NCBI GenBank assembly: GCA_043557195.1
Contig: CP121314.1
Span: 2,790,001-2,854,000, forward strand
Direction of reading: 5' to 3'
Origin: Jejuia sp043557195
GTDB lineage: Bacteria; Bacteroidota; Bacteroidia; Flavobacteriales; Flavobacteriaceae
DNA length: 64,000 nucleotides
Made by a program: the position numbers and the translations under genes. Below are positions 26,007-34,602 of this stretch, piece by piece (position 1 is the first letter of the stretch; every line of letters begins with the position of its first letter). Under the pieces are notes generated by a model. That model did no database searches. It saw nothing but the letters and a program-made list of their open reading frames with translations, and was not told the DNA's origin.

Positions 26007-27305
26007 CTAATTTTGATTTCTAATCCGCTCCATCTGTTTTTTAGAGAGTTTTCTTGAAAAGAATACATCAGTATCTAAATACAAACGGGTGTTTTTCATT
26101 TCTGGATCGTCCAAGTCTAAACTTAAATCACAGTCAAAACGCGATAAGAAACTATATTTTCGCTTATTACCGCCTTGCGACCCCGTAAAATGCGAAATTC
26201 CCCAAGTAATTCCTCTACCATTTCCGTTACTATTAAAAGCATCTGGAATATAGGCACCAGCTGCAAAGGGTAAAAGTGCCGTTACGGAAGCAATATCAAA
26301 ACTTACCCCATCGGGTGCGTATTGAATGGTGCTATTCTCATTACCATCTCTAGTAATTATAGCCGCAATACCTTCCTTAAAAGGAAACAAAGCCGTTTCA
26401 TGCCCTGAATTAAACAACGGATTTAAGGGATGCTTTTTAAAAGGCCCAAGTGGGCTATCGGCAATAGCTAACCCAGCTGCCACCAAGTATTCTGGACGCA
26501 CACCGTAAGCTGCCTTGTAATAAATATAAATCTTGCCTTTGTACACCAGAGGGTAGGGGTCGTGAATAGAATATTGGTCCCAAGTACCAGGTTCTCCGTT
26601 AGGAATGATTTCTTGGTCAACAATAGTCCAAGGGCCATCGGGCGAATTGGCATAAGCAGCTGCTACAGGACAATGGTCGCCTTTAGTACCACTAGCTTCG
26701 TTAAACGCTTGAAAATACAAGTAGAACTTGCCTTCCCATTTTAAGATGTCTGTTGTTGTAACAGAACGCCATCCTAAAGCAGGTTTTTTAGGCCTTTTAA
26801 TTGCGGGTCCTTGTTCTACCCAAGTGAAGCCATCATTCGAAGTTGCATACCAAATATCGCATAAATCCCAGTCTGTAGAAGGAATTTCATCGGTTGCCAA
26901 ATGTGCACGTGAAAAACCAACTGGTGGCTTCACAGTATTTCTGTAGGTATACCACATGTAATATTTCCCATTTTCCTTAATGATTTTTGAGGGGTCTCGT
27001 CTAGATACAGTTCCATCACCATTACTATAATCGAAACCTGATATTTCTGTGTATCGAAATTGAGAGAACAACTCATTATCTTGAGGCCTCGGTGCCATGT
27101 AACGGTCATAAAGTCTTTCATTGGCCAAACTTAATGGTCTATCTGGTTTTGTCTGTGGAATATCCCAGGGGTAACCTTTTAAGTTTTCTAAAGACTGTTC
27201 CTCGTTTTTTGATTCTTCATTTATCCCTTTGTTAGTATCCTGTTGGTTACAAGCAGTAATTCCAACACATAATAATAACAGATAAATTAGTTTAGTTGTT
27301 TTCAT
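26007..27305 (-). CDS. GH117 lipoprotein, alpha-1,3-(3,6-anhydro)-L-galactosidase-like
   Basis: The signal ends at GITACNQ (about residue 19). The GH117 triad is intact: SRRDPSKII (Asp about 104), SIHDPYPLVY (Asp about 245) and NSGHETALF (His about 300). It is a close paralogue of the GH117 at 20711, sharing long stretches such as the ERxYDRYM and PLGPFxKHPLNP segments, with the differences concentrated in loops. A duplication inside the operon followed by divergence in substrate is the simplest reading. It would release a terminal anhydrogalactose or a related residue from oligosaccharides in the periplasm. The family is certain; the division of labour between the two copies is unknown. Confidence 0.92.
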   Translation of the reverse strand: MKTTKLIYLLLLCVGITACNQQDTNKGINEESKNEEQSLENLKGYPWDIPQTKPDRPLSLANERLYDRYMAPRPQDNELFSQFRYTEISGFDYSNGDGTVSRRDPSKIIKENGKYYMWYTYRNTVKPPVGFSRAHLATDEIPSTDWDLCDIWYATSNDGFTWVEQGPAIKRPKKPALGWRSVTTTDILKWEGKFYLYFQAFNEASGTKGDHCPVAAAYANSPDGPWTIVDQEIIPNGEPGTWDQYSIHDPYPLVYKGKIYIYYKAAYGVRPEYLVAAGLAIADSPLGPFKKHPLNPLFNSGHETALFPFKEGIAAIITRDGNENSTIQYAPDGVSFDIASVTALLPFAAGAYIPDAFNSNGNGRGITWGISHFTGSQGGNKRKYSFLSRFDCDLSLDLDDPEMKNTRLYLDTDVFFSRKLSKKQMERIRNQN

Positions 27306-27330
27306 TATAACTTTTTGTTTTAGTTTTGGC

Positions 27331-28575
27331 TTATTTTTTTGGTTGATAATACTTCACATAATCTACCTTCATGCTTTTCCCGTCCAAATCATCTTTTAAA
27401 GTACCATGCCACTTAATAAGGGCTAAACTCAACCAGATGGGAGCTTCGCTATGACAGAATTCGTTTTTTACACGTCGTAGTTCTTTACCGTCAAAATAAA
27501 ATACTAATTCGTCTTCATTCCATTCTAAACCATAAGTGTGAAACTCTTCTGAAAAATCGTAATCAGCTTGAGCATCAAGCGTAGTTATATCCAACCAAAC
27601 ACCATCTTCAAAGTACTGTACTTTGTACTCATTAATTAAATTACGCCAGTTTTTGTTCTTATCTCTCCAGCCATTTGTAAATTGAACACACCCCACTGTT
27701 ACAGGTTTATCCCATGTGAATTCTACCCATTTTTCTCCTTCCTTTTGTGTACTCCAGGAAGTAAACGGATTACCATCAACTAGTTTTGAGGCTGTTGATT
27801 TATTATTGAAAGAACCACTGGATGTAATGGTAACATTTTTTGCTCTTGCATAGTTAGTGATTTCCGAAATATCTGAATCGGCTGTTTCAAACAATACTTC
27901 TGGATATTCACCTGACTCATTCACTCCGTAAATTCTAAACTCACCAATATTAAATCTTGACCCATGATTGGACACAAAACGTACTTTTTGAGTTTCAACC
28001 GGAAGCTCTAATTGAATTGAATAATCTGGTTTAGTTCCAAAATAAAACTGTTTACTATTACTTGGGTGTGTCTTTTTACCGTTTGGCATCTCCTCAATAT
28101 CCGACCAGTTGTGAATGTTGGTGCTAATTTCATTTGGGTAATGCCCTTCGTTTATATCAATTTCGAAAATCTTACCCTCTGCAGGTTCTTTTCTTGGTTT
28201 GGTCATTAACCAAAATGAATTGTTAGTAGCCTCTCCACCTGCATATTTGTAGCGACATTCAAAATAGCCATATTTGAATTTACGCTTGGTCCAAATACTA
28301 CCGGCCGTCCAATCTTGTCCACCACGTTTTTCTTTTTTAATGTCTAGATGTAGTTCTCCATTTCTGACTACTGCATTTTCTCTCCAACGGCTGCAAAGAA
28401 TATGCCCACTTGGTCCATTTTGAGATTCCCAATTCTTATCTAGGTTTTTGTTTGCATAATCAAAATCGTCTTCCCAAATTAATTTATAACTACTCTTTAT
28501 ATGAGAGGGCAATTGGGCATGTGCCATTCCTGCCAACAAAAAAAATAATACTAATGTGATATTTAGTTTTGCCAT
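27331..28575 (-). CDS. GH16 family enzyme with a discoidin-like domain inserted in the catalytic fold
   Basis: A Sec signal ends at AGMAHAQ (about residue 21). The GH16 fold begins at LIWEDDFDYANKN and carries the active-site strand FEIDINEGH (ExDxxE, about 137-143). After about residue 168 the jelly-roll is interrupted by about 175 residues that look like an F5/8-type C (discoidin/CBM32-like) sandwich: NYARAKNVTITSSG, ASKLVDGNPFTSWST, KWVEFTWDKPVTVGCVQF. The catalytic fold resumes at about 343 with HTYGLEWNEDELVFYFDG and ends at VDYVKYYQ. The start overlaps the end of the upstream GH2 gene by 13 bases. It is probably an endo-galactanase; the insert may help bind substrate. Confidence 0.87.
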   Translation of the reverse strand: MAKLNITLVLFFLLAGMAHAQLPSHIKSSYKLIWEDDFDYANKNLDKNWESQNGPSGHILCSRWRENAVVRNGELHLDIKKEKRGGQDWTAGSIWTKRKFKYGYFECRYKYAGGEATNNSFWLMTKPRKEPAEGKIFEIDINEGHYPNEISTNIHNWSDIEEMPNGKKTHPSNSKQFYFGTKPDYSIQLELPVETQKVRFVSNHGSRFNIGEFRIYGVNESGEYPEVLFETADSDISEITNYARAKNVTITSSGSFNNKSTASKLVDGNPFTSWSTQKEGEKWVEFTWDKPVTVGCVQFTNGWRDKNKNWRNLINEYKVQYFEDGVWLDITTLDAQADYDFSEEFHTYGLEWNEDELVFYFDGKELRRVKNEFCHSEAPIWLSLALIKWHGTLKDDLDGKSMKVDYVKYYQPKK

Positions 28576-30284
28576 TCTGTATAAACTTCTTTTAATTGAT
28601 AATAAGCTTTCTTTCTGTTTCTTATTTCATCAACTATTCCCCATTCTCTAAAACCAGATTCTGGTGTGCCTTTATAATTGCTGCGATAGTCATTATAACT
28701 CCAAATAGAAACGCCTGTTATATATGGTAAGTCCTTTAATTCTTGAAGGTAGTCAACCAATGCATCACTTAATACTGCATTTGGTGCTGGTCCTATTTGA
28801 CCAATTCCTATTTCGGAAATGAAGATTGGCTTCCCTGGAAATTTTTCATTAGTTTTCTTAGCTAATTCTGGGGCTTTACCATAACTATTCATTGAAATAA
28901 AATCAACTTTTTCATAGGGTTCTGTTCCGATATCACCCTTTCTATAAGAAGTTATGGTAACATAGGTTTTTAGCCTAGTAGTATCTATTTCATTTACATA
29001 ATCTAACATGGAATTCACATAACCAAATTGGTCTTTGGTTAAAGCTTTGGTTTTCCAGTCATTTCCTGTGTTTCTTAATTCGTTTCCAACACTCCAAGCA
29101 ACTACAGATGGGTGATTGAAATCGCGTTCTATCATTTCCTTTAACCATTGTTTTGTTTGTGGATTGTTAGGAAAGGATTGTGGGTCATCATCGCCCCAAA
29201 CGGGTATTTCTTCAACAACAAGAAACCCAATGCTGTCACAAAGTTTTAAAAGGTTTTTTGGCAAGGGGGCATGCATGAGCCTTGAGAAATTGCAGCCCAA
29301 ATTATATTTAATATCGAACATGTCTTTCTTTACCAAATGGTCTGGTTCTGTATTTCCATAATCTGGATGGTCATGAACACGATTAACCCCATTCATTCTA
29401 ATGGCCTCATTGTTTAAAAAGAATTGTTCGCCTCTAGCTTCAAATTTTCTTATTCCGAACTTATCAGTTGCAGAATCCAATTCAGAATCACTTACTGAAA
29501 TTGAAGTATTCAATTCATAAAGGTTTGGTGTATTGAAGTGCCATAATTTAACGTCAGATAAATTCTTTTTGAATTTTAAATAAGAGACCGAAGTTGAATT
29601 TGCCTCAACCTGAATATTTAAAGAATCTGAATGAACACCTTCGATTTTAGAATTAATTTTAGCTAAAGCTTTAGTCTCACCATTATTTTCAATCTTATAT
29701 TTAACTATGAAGTTTACTTTATTGGTCTCAAAATCGGGTTCTGAAGTAATATGCTGATACACAATCCTAACATCTTCATTTGCAATTAGGGAAACATTTC
29801 TACTAATACCTCCCCATGCCCACCAAGCACCTCGTTTATAGGTGTTATCTGCCATAACAACGATAGAATTCTTTGTTTTGAATTCAACCTTATCAGTAAT
29901 ATTGAATTCAAATGGTGTATAGCCTCCAATATGTTCTCCTAAGTATTCGCCATTTAACCAAACTTTAGCAGTTTCATAAACAGCATCAAATTTTAATCTG
30001 ATTTGCTTGTTGTTCCAGTTTTTAGGTATTTCAAATGACTTTTGATAATAACCTTTGCCTACATATTCTGAATAACGTTCTCTGGTGTCCCAGTTTCCCG
30101 GTACTTGAATGGTGTCCCACTCTGTAAAAGATTCTTTTAAAACAGCTTCCTCTGTAATATCGTTTGAAGCCAAAAACTGCCACGTGCCATTTAACGATAT
30201 ATCTGCAACATTACTTTCGGGTTCAACCGTATTACAGGTGAAAAGCGTAAGTGAGATAAAAAAGAGGCCTATTAATTTTTTCAT
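28563..30284 (-). CDS. GH2 beta-galactosidase-like lipoprotein
   Basis: A lipoprotein signal ends at TLFTCNT (about residue 17). The three canonical GH2 domains follow: sugar-binding (SLNGTWQFL, VPGNWDTRE, GGYTPFEFNITD), Ig-like, and the TIM barrel. The acid/base Glu is in WSVGNELRN (about 401) and the nucleophile Glu in FISEIGIGQ (about 490). At 573 residues it lacks the large C-terminal domains of LacZ and is closer to beta-glucuronidase/beta-galactosidase exo-enzymes. In an agaran locus it would trim non-reducing beta-galactose residues. It is encoded seven bases after the propeller gene at 30291 and overlaps the GH16 gene, so it is tightly co-translated. Confidence 0.9.
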   Translation of the reverse strand: MKKLIGLFFISLTLFTCNTVEPESNVADISLNGTWQFLASNDITEEAVLKESFTEWDTIQVPGNWDTRERYSEYVGKGYYQKSFEIPKNWNNKQIRLKFDAVYETAKVWLNGEYLGEHIGGYTPFEFNITDKVEFKTKNSIVVMADNTYKRGAWWAWGGISRNVSLIANEDVRIVYQHITSEPDFETNKVNFIVKYKIENNGETKALAKINSKIEGVHSDSLNIQVEANSTSVSYLKFKKNLSDVKLWHFNTPNLYELNTSISVSDSELDSATDKFGIRKFEARGEQFFLNNEAIRMNGVNRVHDHPDYGNTEPDHLVKKDMFDIKYNLGCNFSRLMHAPLPKNLLKLCDSIGFLVVEEIPVWGDDDPQSFPNNPQTKQWLKEMIERDFNHPSVVAWSVGNELRNTGNDWKTKALTKDQFGYVNSMLDYVNEIDTTRLKTYVTITSYRKGDIGTEPYEKVDFISMNSYGKAPELAKKTNEKFPGKPIFISEIGIGQIGPAPNAVLSDALVDYLQELKDLPYITGVSIWSYNDYRSNYKGTPESGFREWGIVDEIRNRKKAYYQLKEVYTEWQN

Positions 30285-30290
30285 TGAAGT

Positions 30291-31415
30291 TTAGTTTTTG
30301 TGTTTTGTTATTTTCAATGGAATTTGCAAATTGAATGAGTGGCGCACATTGTTAACATCAATAGAATCTGTAGCACAAAGTAATGCCATAGGCTCGCCAT
30401 TTTCAATAAATACTTGCGGACGTTCTAAATGGTCGAATTTTATTTTTCTTCCGTCTGTAAAAGTTACGGTACGGTCCGATATTTCAAAATATTTTCCTTG
30501 ATTCCATTTTATTCCATCTTCAGAATCGTAATGCACCAATGAGAAAATACGTGTTTTACCTTCATGTTTCATACGCTTTACTATAGCACGATATTTTCCA
30601 TCTTGATACCAGATATATGGGTCTTCGGCAGGAAAACGTTCCCCCTTAAACGTAAACACAGGATCTGGGTATTTTTTAAATGGTCCTGTTGGGGAATCTG
30701 CTATGGCCACCATGTGAACCACGGGTCCTCCAGCAGGCAATTTAAATTTCTTACCCACAGCTTTATACACCATCAATATTTTTCCATCTGCCATTTGGCA
30801 AACCGATGGATTAGACGTCATTAATGCATCATGGGCTGTCGAATCCTGAGATATATCCAAAACAGGCTTATCAAAACGTTTCCACGGACCGTTTGGACTA
30901 TCGGCCACGGCAACACCAATACGCTGGTTGTTACGATGTACCCAATTGATTTTAGCTTTTCCGGGAACACTAACTATTTTCTTGTCGCCCGTATTTCCCA
31001 TATAGTACAGATAATACTTGCCATTGAATTTGTGTACGGTAGGATTATGTGTGGTTGAACCATCCCAAAATTCAGGCCCTCGGTCTGGTAAAGCATCACC
31101 CCTATGTTTAAAAGGACCAAAGGGTGACTCTGAAACCGCATGAGAAATAACCGAATAATTCACCCATTCCCAACCAATATTCTTTGGCCATTGGGCATAA
31201 AGCATGTGGTAAAAACCATCTTCACCTTTTACCAAGGAACCGCCCCAAATACTCATGGTGTCGTTTACAAAGACTGATTTTGGCGAGACTTCCCCCAATT
31301 CAATTTGGTAATCGATGATAGCTTTTTTGGCTGTGTCTTTTTTGCTTTCCTTTTTTCCTGAACACGCTACTACTAGGGCTAAGAAAAGAACTAATATTGA
31401 AATATTGTACTTCAT
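30291..31415 (-). CDS. GH43/GH117-like five-bladed beta-propeller lipoprotein
   Basis: A lipoprotein signal ends at VVACSGK (about residue 19). The rest is a beta-propeller with blade signatures such as DGFYHMLYAQW, GKYYLYYMGN, DGKILMVYKA and DGKYRAIVK, spaced like GH43/GH117 proteins. Candidate catalytic positions are acidic residues in WDGSTTHNPTVH and PAEDPYIWYQ. The GH117 RRDPS and SGHE signatures are absent, so it is not a standard GH117. Its start codon overlaps the stop of the large GH2 gene (TAATG), so the two are translationally coupled. A exo-hydrolase or related function on galactan oligosaccharides is likely, but the family and substrate cannot be fixed by eye. Confidence 0.75.
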   Translation of the reverse strand: MKYNISILVLFLALVVACSGKKESKKDTAKKAIIDYQIELGEVSPKSVFVNDTMSIWGGSLVKGEDGFYHMLYAQWPKNIGWEWVNYSVISHAVSESPFGPFKHRGDALPDRGPEFWDGSTTHNPTVHKFNGKYYLYYMGNTGDKKIVSVPGKAKINWVHRNNQRIGVAVADSPNGPWKRFDKPVLDISQDSTAHDALMTSNPSVCQMADGKILMVYKAVGKKFKLPAGGPVVHMVAIADSPTGPFKKYPDPVFTFKGERFPAEDPYIWYQDGKYRAIVKRMKHEGKTRIFSLVHYDSEDGIKWNQGKYFEISDRTVTFTDGRKIKFDHLERPQVFIENGEPMALLCATDSIDVNNVRHSFNLQIPLKITKHKN

Positions 31416-34400
31416 TATCTATTTAATTTTTCTGCTTTTACAATTTGAGACCAACTACTTTCTCGTGAATTATAATCTCTTTTTATTTTGAAATATATCT
31501 CGTTTTCGTCATTTAAATCGATAGACATCATGCCTCTTACATTTGAGGAGAAACTTTTATCTAAATTATCTTTAGAAGTTCCATAAGCTACGGTATAATT
31601 CCCATCTTCAAAATCACTAGAATAGCCAACTACCAATTTGCTATCAGCTATAAAGGCATCCCAAATAATTGGAGGTAGAGGTTTTTCATTTGGTGTTATT
31701 TGTTCTGCTTCTGAAGGATTACTTTCTCCTTTATCATTTATGGCAAACAATTTAAAGCTATAGGTTTTTCCGTTAGTTAAACCTTCAATATCAATAAAAT
31801 CAGTAATCGTTTTTTCTGATATCACTTCTTCGCCTTTATCATTAACATATGACACTAAATATTCTGAAGCATTAGGTACTTTATCAAATAGAATTCTAAC
31901 TGCGTTGTTGCCAGGAATTATTTTTGAAATTTTTGGGGTTAATGCATTTTTGAATGAAATGGTCTTGTCAAACCTGGAGTGTCCCGTTGGACTAACTAAG
32001 TTAACAGTCATGTCTAAAACATTATTTGGTAAACTTTTCCAAGAAAGTGTATCTCTCCAAAAATCATTTTCTGGTTTTAGAATTGGTAGATCCTTTCGGT
32101 TTTTAGAAATCACCTTGCCCTCAGCATTCTTAAATTCATATTCTAATGCATAATTATTCATTGTATAACTTGGGTAACCACTTCTAGGTTTAATTGGGAT
32201 ACTAACCACAGCGATATTTTTTTCAAAATCAATATTCGAAATGATAATATCCTCTATGGGAGCATGTTCTTTTTTAATGCGATCGAATAATCGTCTTTTC
32301 TGCCTCCAAGAAGTAATAATTCCCCAAACTCTATTTTCCTCTGCAGTCGTAGCCGCATATCCGCTTCTATAGTCATTAAAGGTCCACATGGAAGTACCAA
32401 TCACAAATTCGTTCTTATTTCGGAAATGATTCATCCATTCAGAAAATATTTCCTTATCACCATCAATTGCTGTAGATGGAAACGGGTCAAAACCGTATTC
32501 TGAAATAAAGACTGGTTTATTAGGCCATTTAGCTCTTAGCGTCGTTAAAATTTCCCGCGGTTCCCCTTGCCAACGATACATATTGTGCATAATTAAATCC
32601 GAAAAGGTGTTAGGGTCGGTTTCAGGTGTATATTCTTTCTTTTGGCCAGAATTACTCACACAAGTCACTAATCTGTAAGGGTCTAATTCTTGTTTTACGT
32701 AATCAATAGCAGCTTTACCATATTCAAAGTGATTATTTAACTCATTACCCACACTCCAGCCAATAATACTTGGGTGATTGATGTCACGTTCAATCATACC
32801 TTTAAGCCAGTATTTAGATAAAAAATAATTCTTTTTAGAAATTTTAAAATTATGTTTTTCCGTAACCTTAATATACGGTTTATCAAGCATTAGAATTTCT
32901 TCATCTTCTGGATTTATTTCAAGTCCTGTTTCTTTTTCAAACTTGGCAAGTGGATAATAATTGGCTCTAAACTCGTCATTATCCAAATCTCTTACATTTA
33001 CTTCTTCAAAAAGGAGGATTCCCTTTTTATCACATAATTCAATTAGGTTTTTATTTTGAGTTCCGTGCATGATTCTCATAAAATTAGCACCAGCTTCTTT
33101 CATTAAATCAACGTCTTTCTCCAAAATTTCAATTGGTTCTGATGATCCCCAAAATCTACTTTCACTCACTCTATTAAACCCCGCTAAACGTACAGGCTCT
33201 CCATTTAATATCATTTGAGAATCTGTTAATTCAATTTTTCGGATACCGAAGTTGTCCGTCATTTCTCCTAATACAGTTTCTCCTTCCGAAATGGAAGTTG
33301 TTATTTTGTAAAGGTTAGGATCGTCAAAATGCCAGAGCTTAACATTTTTGGTTGATAAAGTAGTTTCCAGATGAATATCTTCCGAAGTATTTGGTTCAAC
33401 TTCAATAGTCCCTTCTAAAACACCAATTTCAGTATCATCTAAAATTTTAGAATTAACCGTTATGGTTCTCGTTTCTGATGAATTATTTTCAATCTTAACT
33501 TTTAATTTTAACTGTGCAGTTCCCAACTTTAAATCTGGTTCTGCATGAACATACTGATAATCTATTCTAACATCCTTAGTTTTTGATAGTGTAACATCTC
33601 TTATTATACCACCCCAATTCCAAGTAGCGCCAACAATAGCACTATTATCGGCTTGAATAGCAATGATATTCTTCCCTTTAAAGTTTAAAGCATGGGTGAC
33701 ATCAAATTCAAAAGGTGTAAAACCACCTCTGTTCTTGCCAATAAATTTTCCGTTTAGATATATTTTAGACAGATGATATACTCCTCCAAATTTTAAATAG
33801 TATCTGTTACTTAAAGCATTAGTCCAGTCTTTGGGAATATTAACGGTTTTTCTATACCATCCTTTTCCTGTGTAATTTGAAAAATCGTTAATCATTCCCC
33901 AATGCCCCGGAACTTTTAGGTTATGCCATTCAGAATCATCAAAATCAATCTTAAATACCTGTTTAGGTTCATCTTTAGCTTTTAAATATTTTTCTTTTGA
34001 AATTTCTCTAAACATTACTGCATCTGCAGCAACAATTCCGCTAACAATAGCAGTTAATTCTACATAGTTATCGGCTTCACTATTAAAATCAAATATGCCT
34101 AAACTTAACCATTCATTACAATAGGTTCTTTGGCTTATATATTTTGTTGTTATACCTCTGGCATGTTTTACATTGTATTGCGCTGTTAAATGAGATGCAA
34201 AGGGAAATATGGTAAAAACCTCATAATAACCAGAACTTTTAAAATTTGGGTAAAATCTTACATAAGAACTATCGGCTTTATTTCCGCCTTTAAGATCCGT
34301 TATGGAAAAACTATGTTTTAAATAGTTGTCTCCATAAAAACTTGTGAATCGCTCAGCATTGTTAACCCTTTTCCATTTACCCTGGGTTTTAACATTAGGA

Positions 34401-34591
34401 TGATCATTGTCAAGCACAATGTCATTATCAGTTTCCTTAATATTTAAATAATTGGAGCCTTCACCGTAAATGGTGTGGAATTTCCATGTTCCGTTTAGAG
34501 ACAACACATTGCTGTCTTCTAAAATGGCTTCTTTGGAATGACATCCTGCTAAAGCTAATACAATTAATAATAGAAACAATTGTTTTTTCAT
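31415..34591 (-). CDS. Large GH2-family lipoprotein with golvesin-like insert and C-terminal Fn3-like domains
   Basis: I choose the ATG at 34591, which gives a clean lipoprotein signal ending at ALAGCHS; a GTG at 34612 would add seven residues and overlap the upstream gene. GH2 starts at VLSLNGTWKFH, but from about 75 to 190 a golvesin/xanthan-lyase-like sandwich is inserted (SYVRFYPNFKSSGYYEVF, DNYVELTAIVSG, ADAVMFREI). The sugar-binding domain then resumes at DFDDSEWHNLKVPGHW. The catalytic barrel has WSVGNELNNHF (acid/base about 616) and FISEYGFDPF (nucleophile about 696). An Fn3-like module follows at about 885-980. The protein has about 1058 residues. Beta-galactosidase-type exo action on a complex galactan is likely. 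Confidence 0.88.
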   Translation of the reverse strand: MKKQLFLLLIVLALAGCHSKEAILEDSNVLSLNGTWKFHTIYGEGSNYLNIKETDNDIVLDNDHPNVKTQGKWKRVNNAERFTSFYGDNYLKHSFSITDLKGGNKADSSYVRFYPNFKSSGYYEVFTIFPFASHLTAQYNVKHARGITTKYISQRTYCNEWLSLGIFDFNSEADNYVELTAIVSGIVAADAVMFREISKEKYLKAKDEPKQVFKIDFDDSEWHNLKVPGHWGMINDFSNYTGKGWYRKTVNIPKDWTNALSNRYYLKFGGVYHLSKIYLNGKFIGKNRGGFTPFEFDVTHALNFKGKNIIAIQADNSAIVGATWNWGGIIRDVTLSKTKDVRIDYQYVHAEPDLKLGTAQLKLKVKIENNSSETRTITVNSKILDDTEIGVLEGTIEVEPNTSEDIHLETTLSTKNVKLWHFDDPNLYKITTSISEGETVLGEMTDNFGIRKIELTDSQMILNGEPVRLAGFNRVSESRFWGSSEPIEILEKDVDLMKEAGANFMRIMHGTQNKNLIELCDKKGILLFEEVNVRDLDNDEFRANYYPLAKFEKETGLEINPEDEEILMLDKPYIKVTEKHNFKISKKNYFLSKYWLKGMIERDINHPSIIGWSVGNELNNHFEYGKAAIDYVKQELDPYRLVTCVSNSGQKKEYTPETDPNTFSDLIMHNMYRWQGEPREILTTLRAKWPNKPVFISEYGFDPFPSTAIDGDKEIFSEWMNHFRNKNEFVIGTSMWTFNDYRSGYAATTAEENRVWGIITSWRQKRRLFDRIKKEHAPIEDIIISNIDFEKNIAVVSIPIKPRSGYPSYTMNNYALEYEFKNAEGKVISKNRKDLPILKPENDFWRDTLSWKSLPNNVLDMTVNLVSPTGHSRFDKTISFKNALTPKISKIIPGNNAVRILFDKVPNASEYLVSYVNDKGEEVISEKTITDFIDIEGLTNGKTYSFKLFAINDKGESNPSEAEQITPNEKPLPPIIWDAFIADSKLVVGYSSDFEDGNYTVAYGTSKDNLDKSFSSNVRGMMSIDLNDENEIYFKIKRDYNSRESSWSQIVKAEKLNR

Positions 34592-34602
34592 TGTTTTGAT
34601 GT

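Noticed and set aside
22044..28575. Assignment of the block to kappa- or iota-carrageenan use
   Set aside because: GH16 and sulfatases would fit, but no GH82, GH127 or GH129-type gene is present, while three GH117 and a GH29 point to agaran or porphyran.
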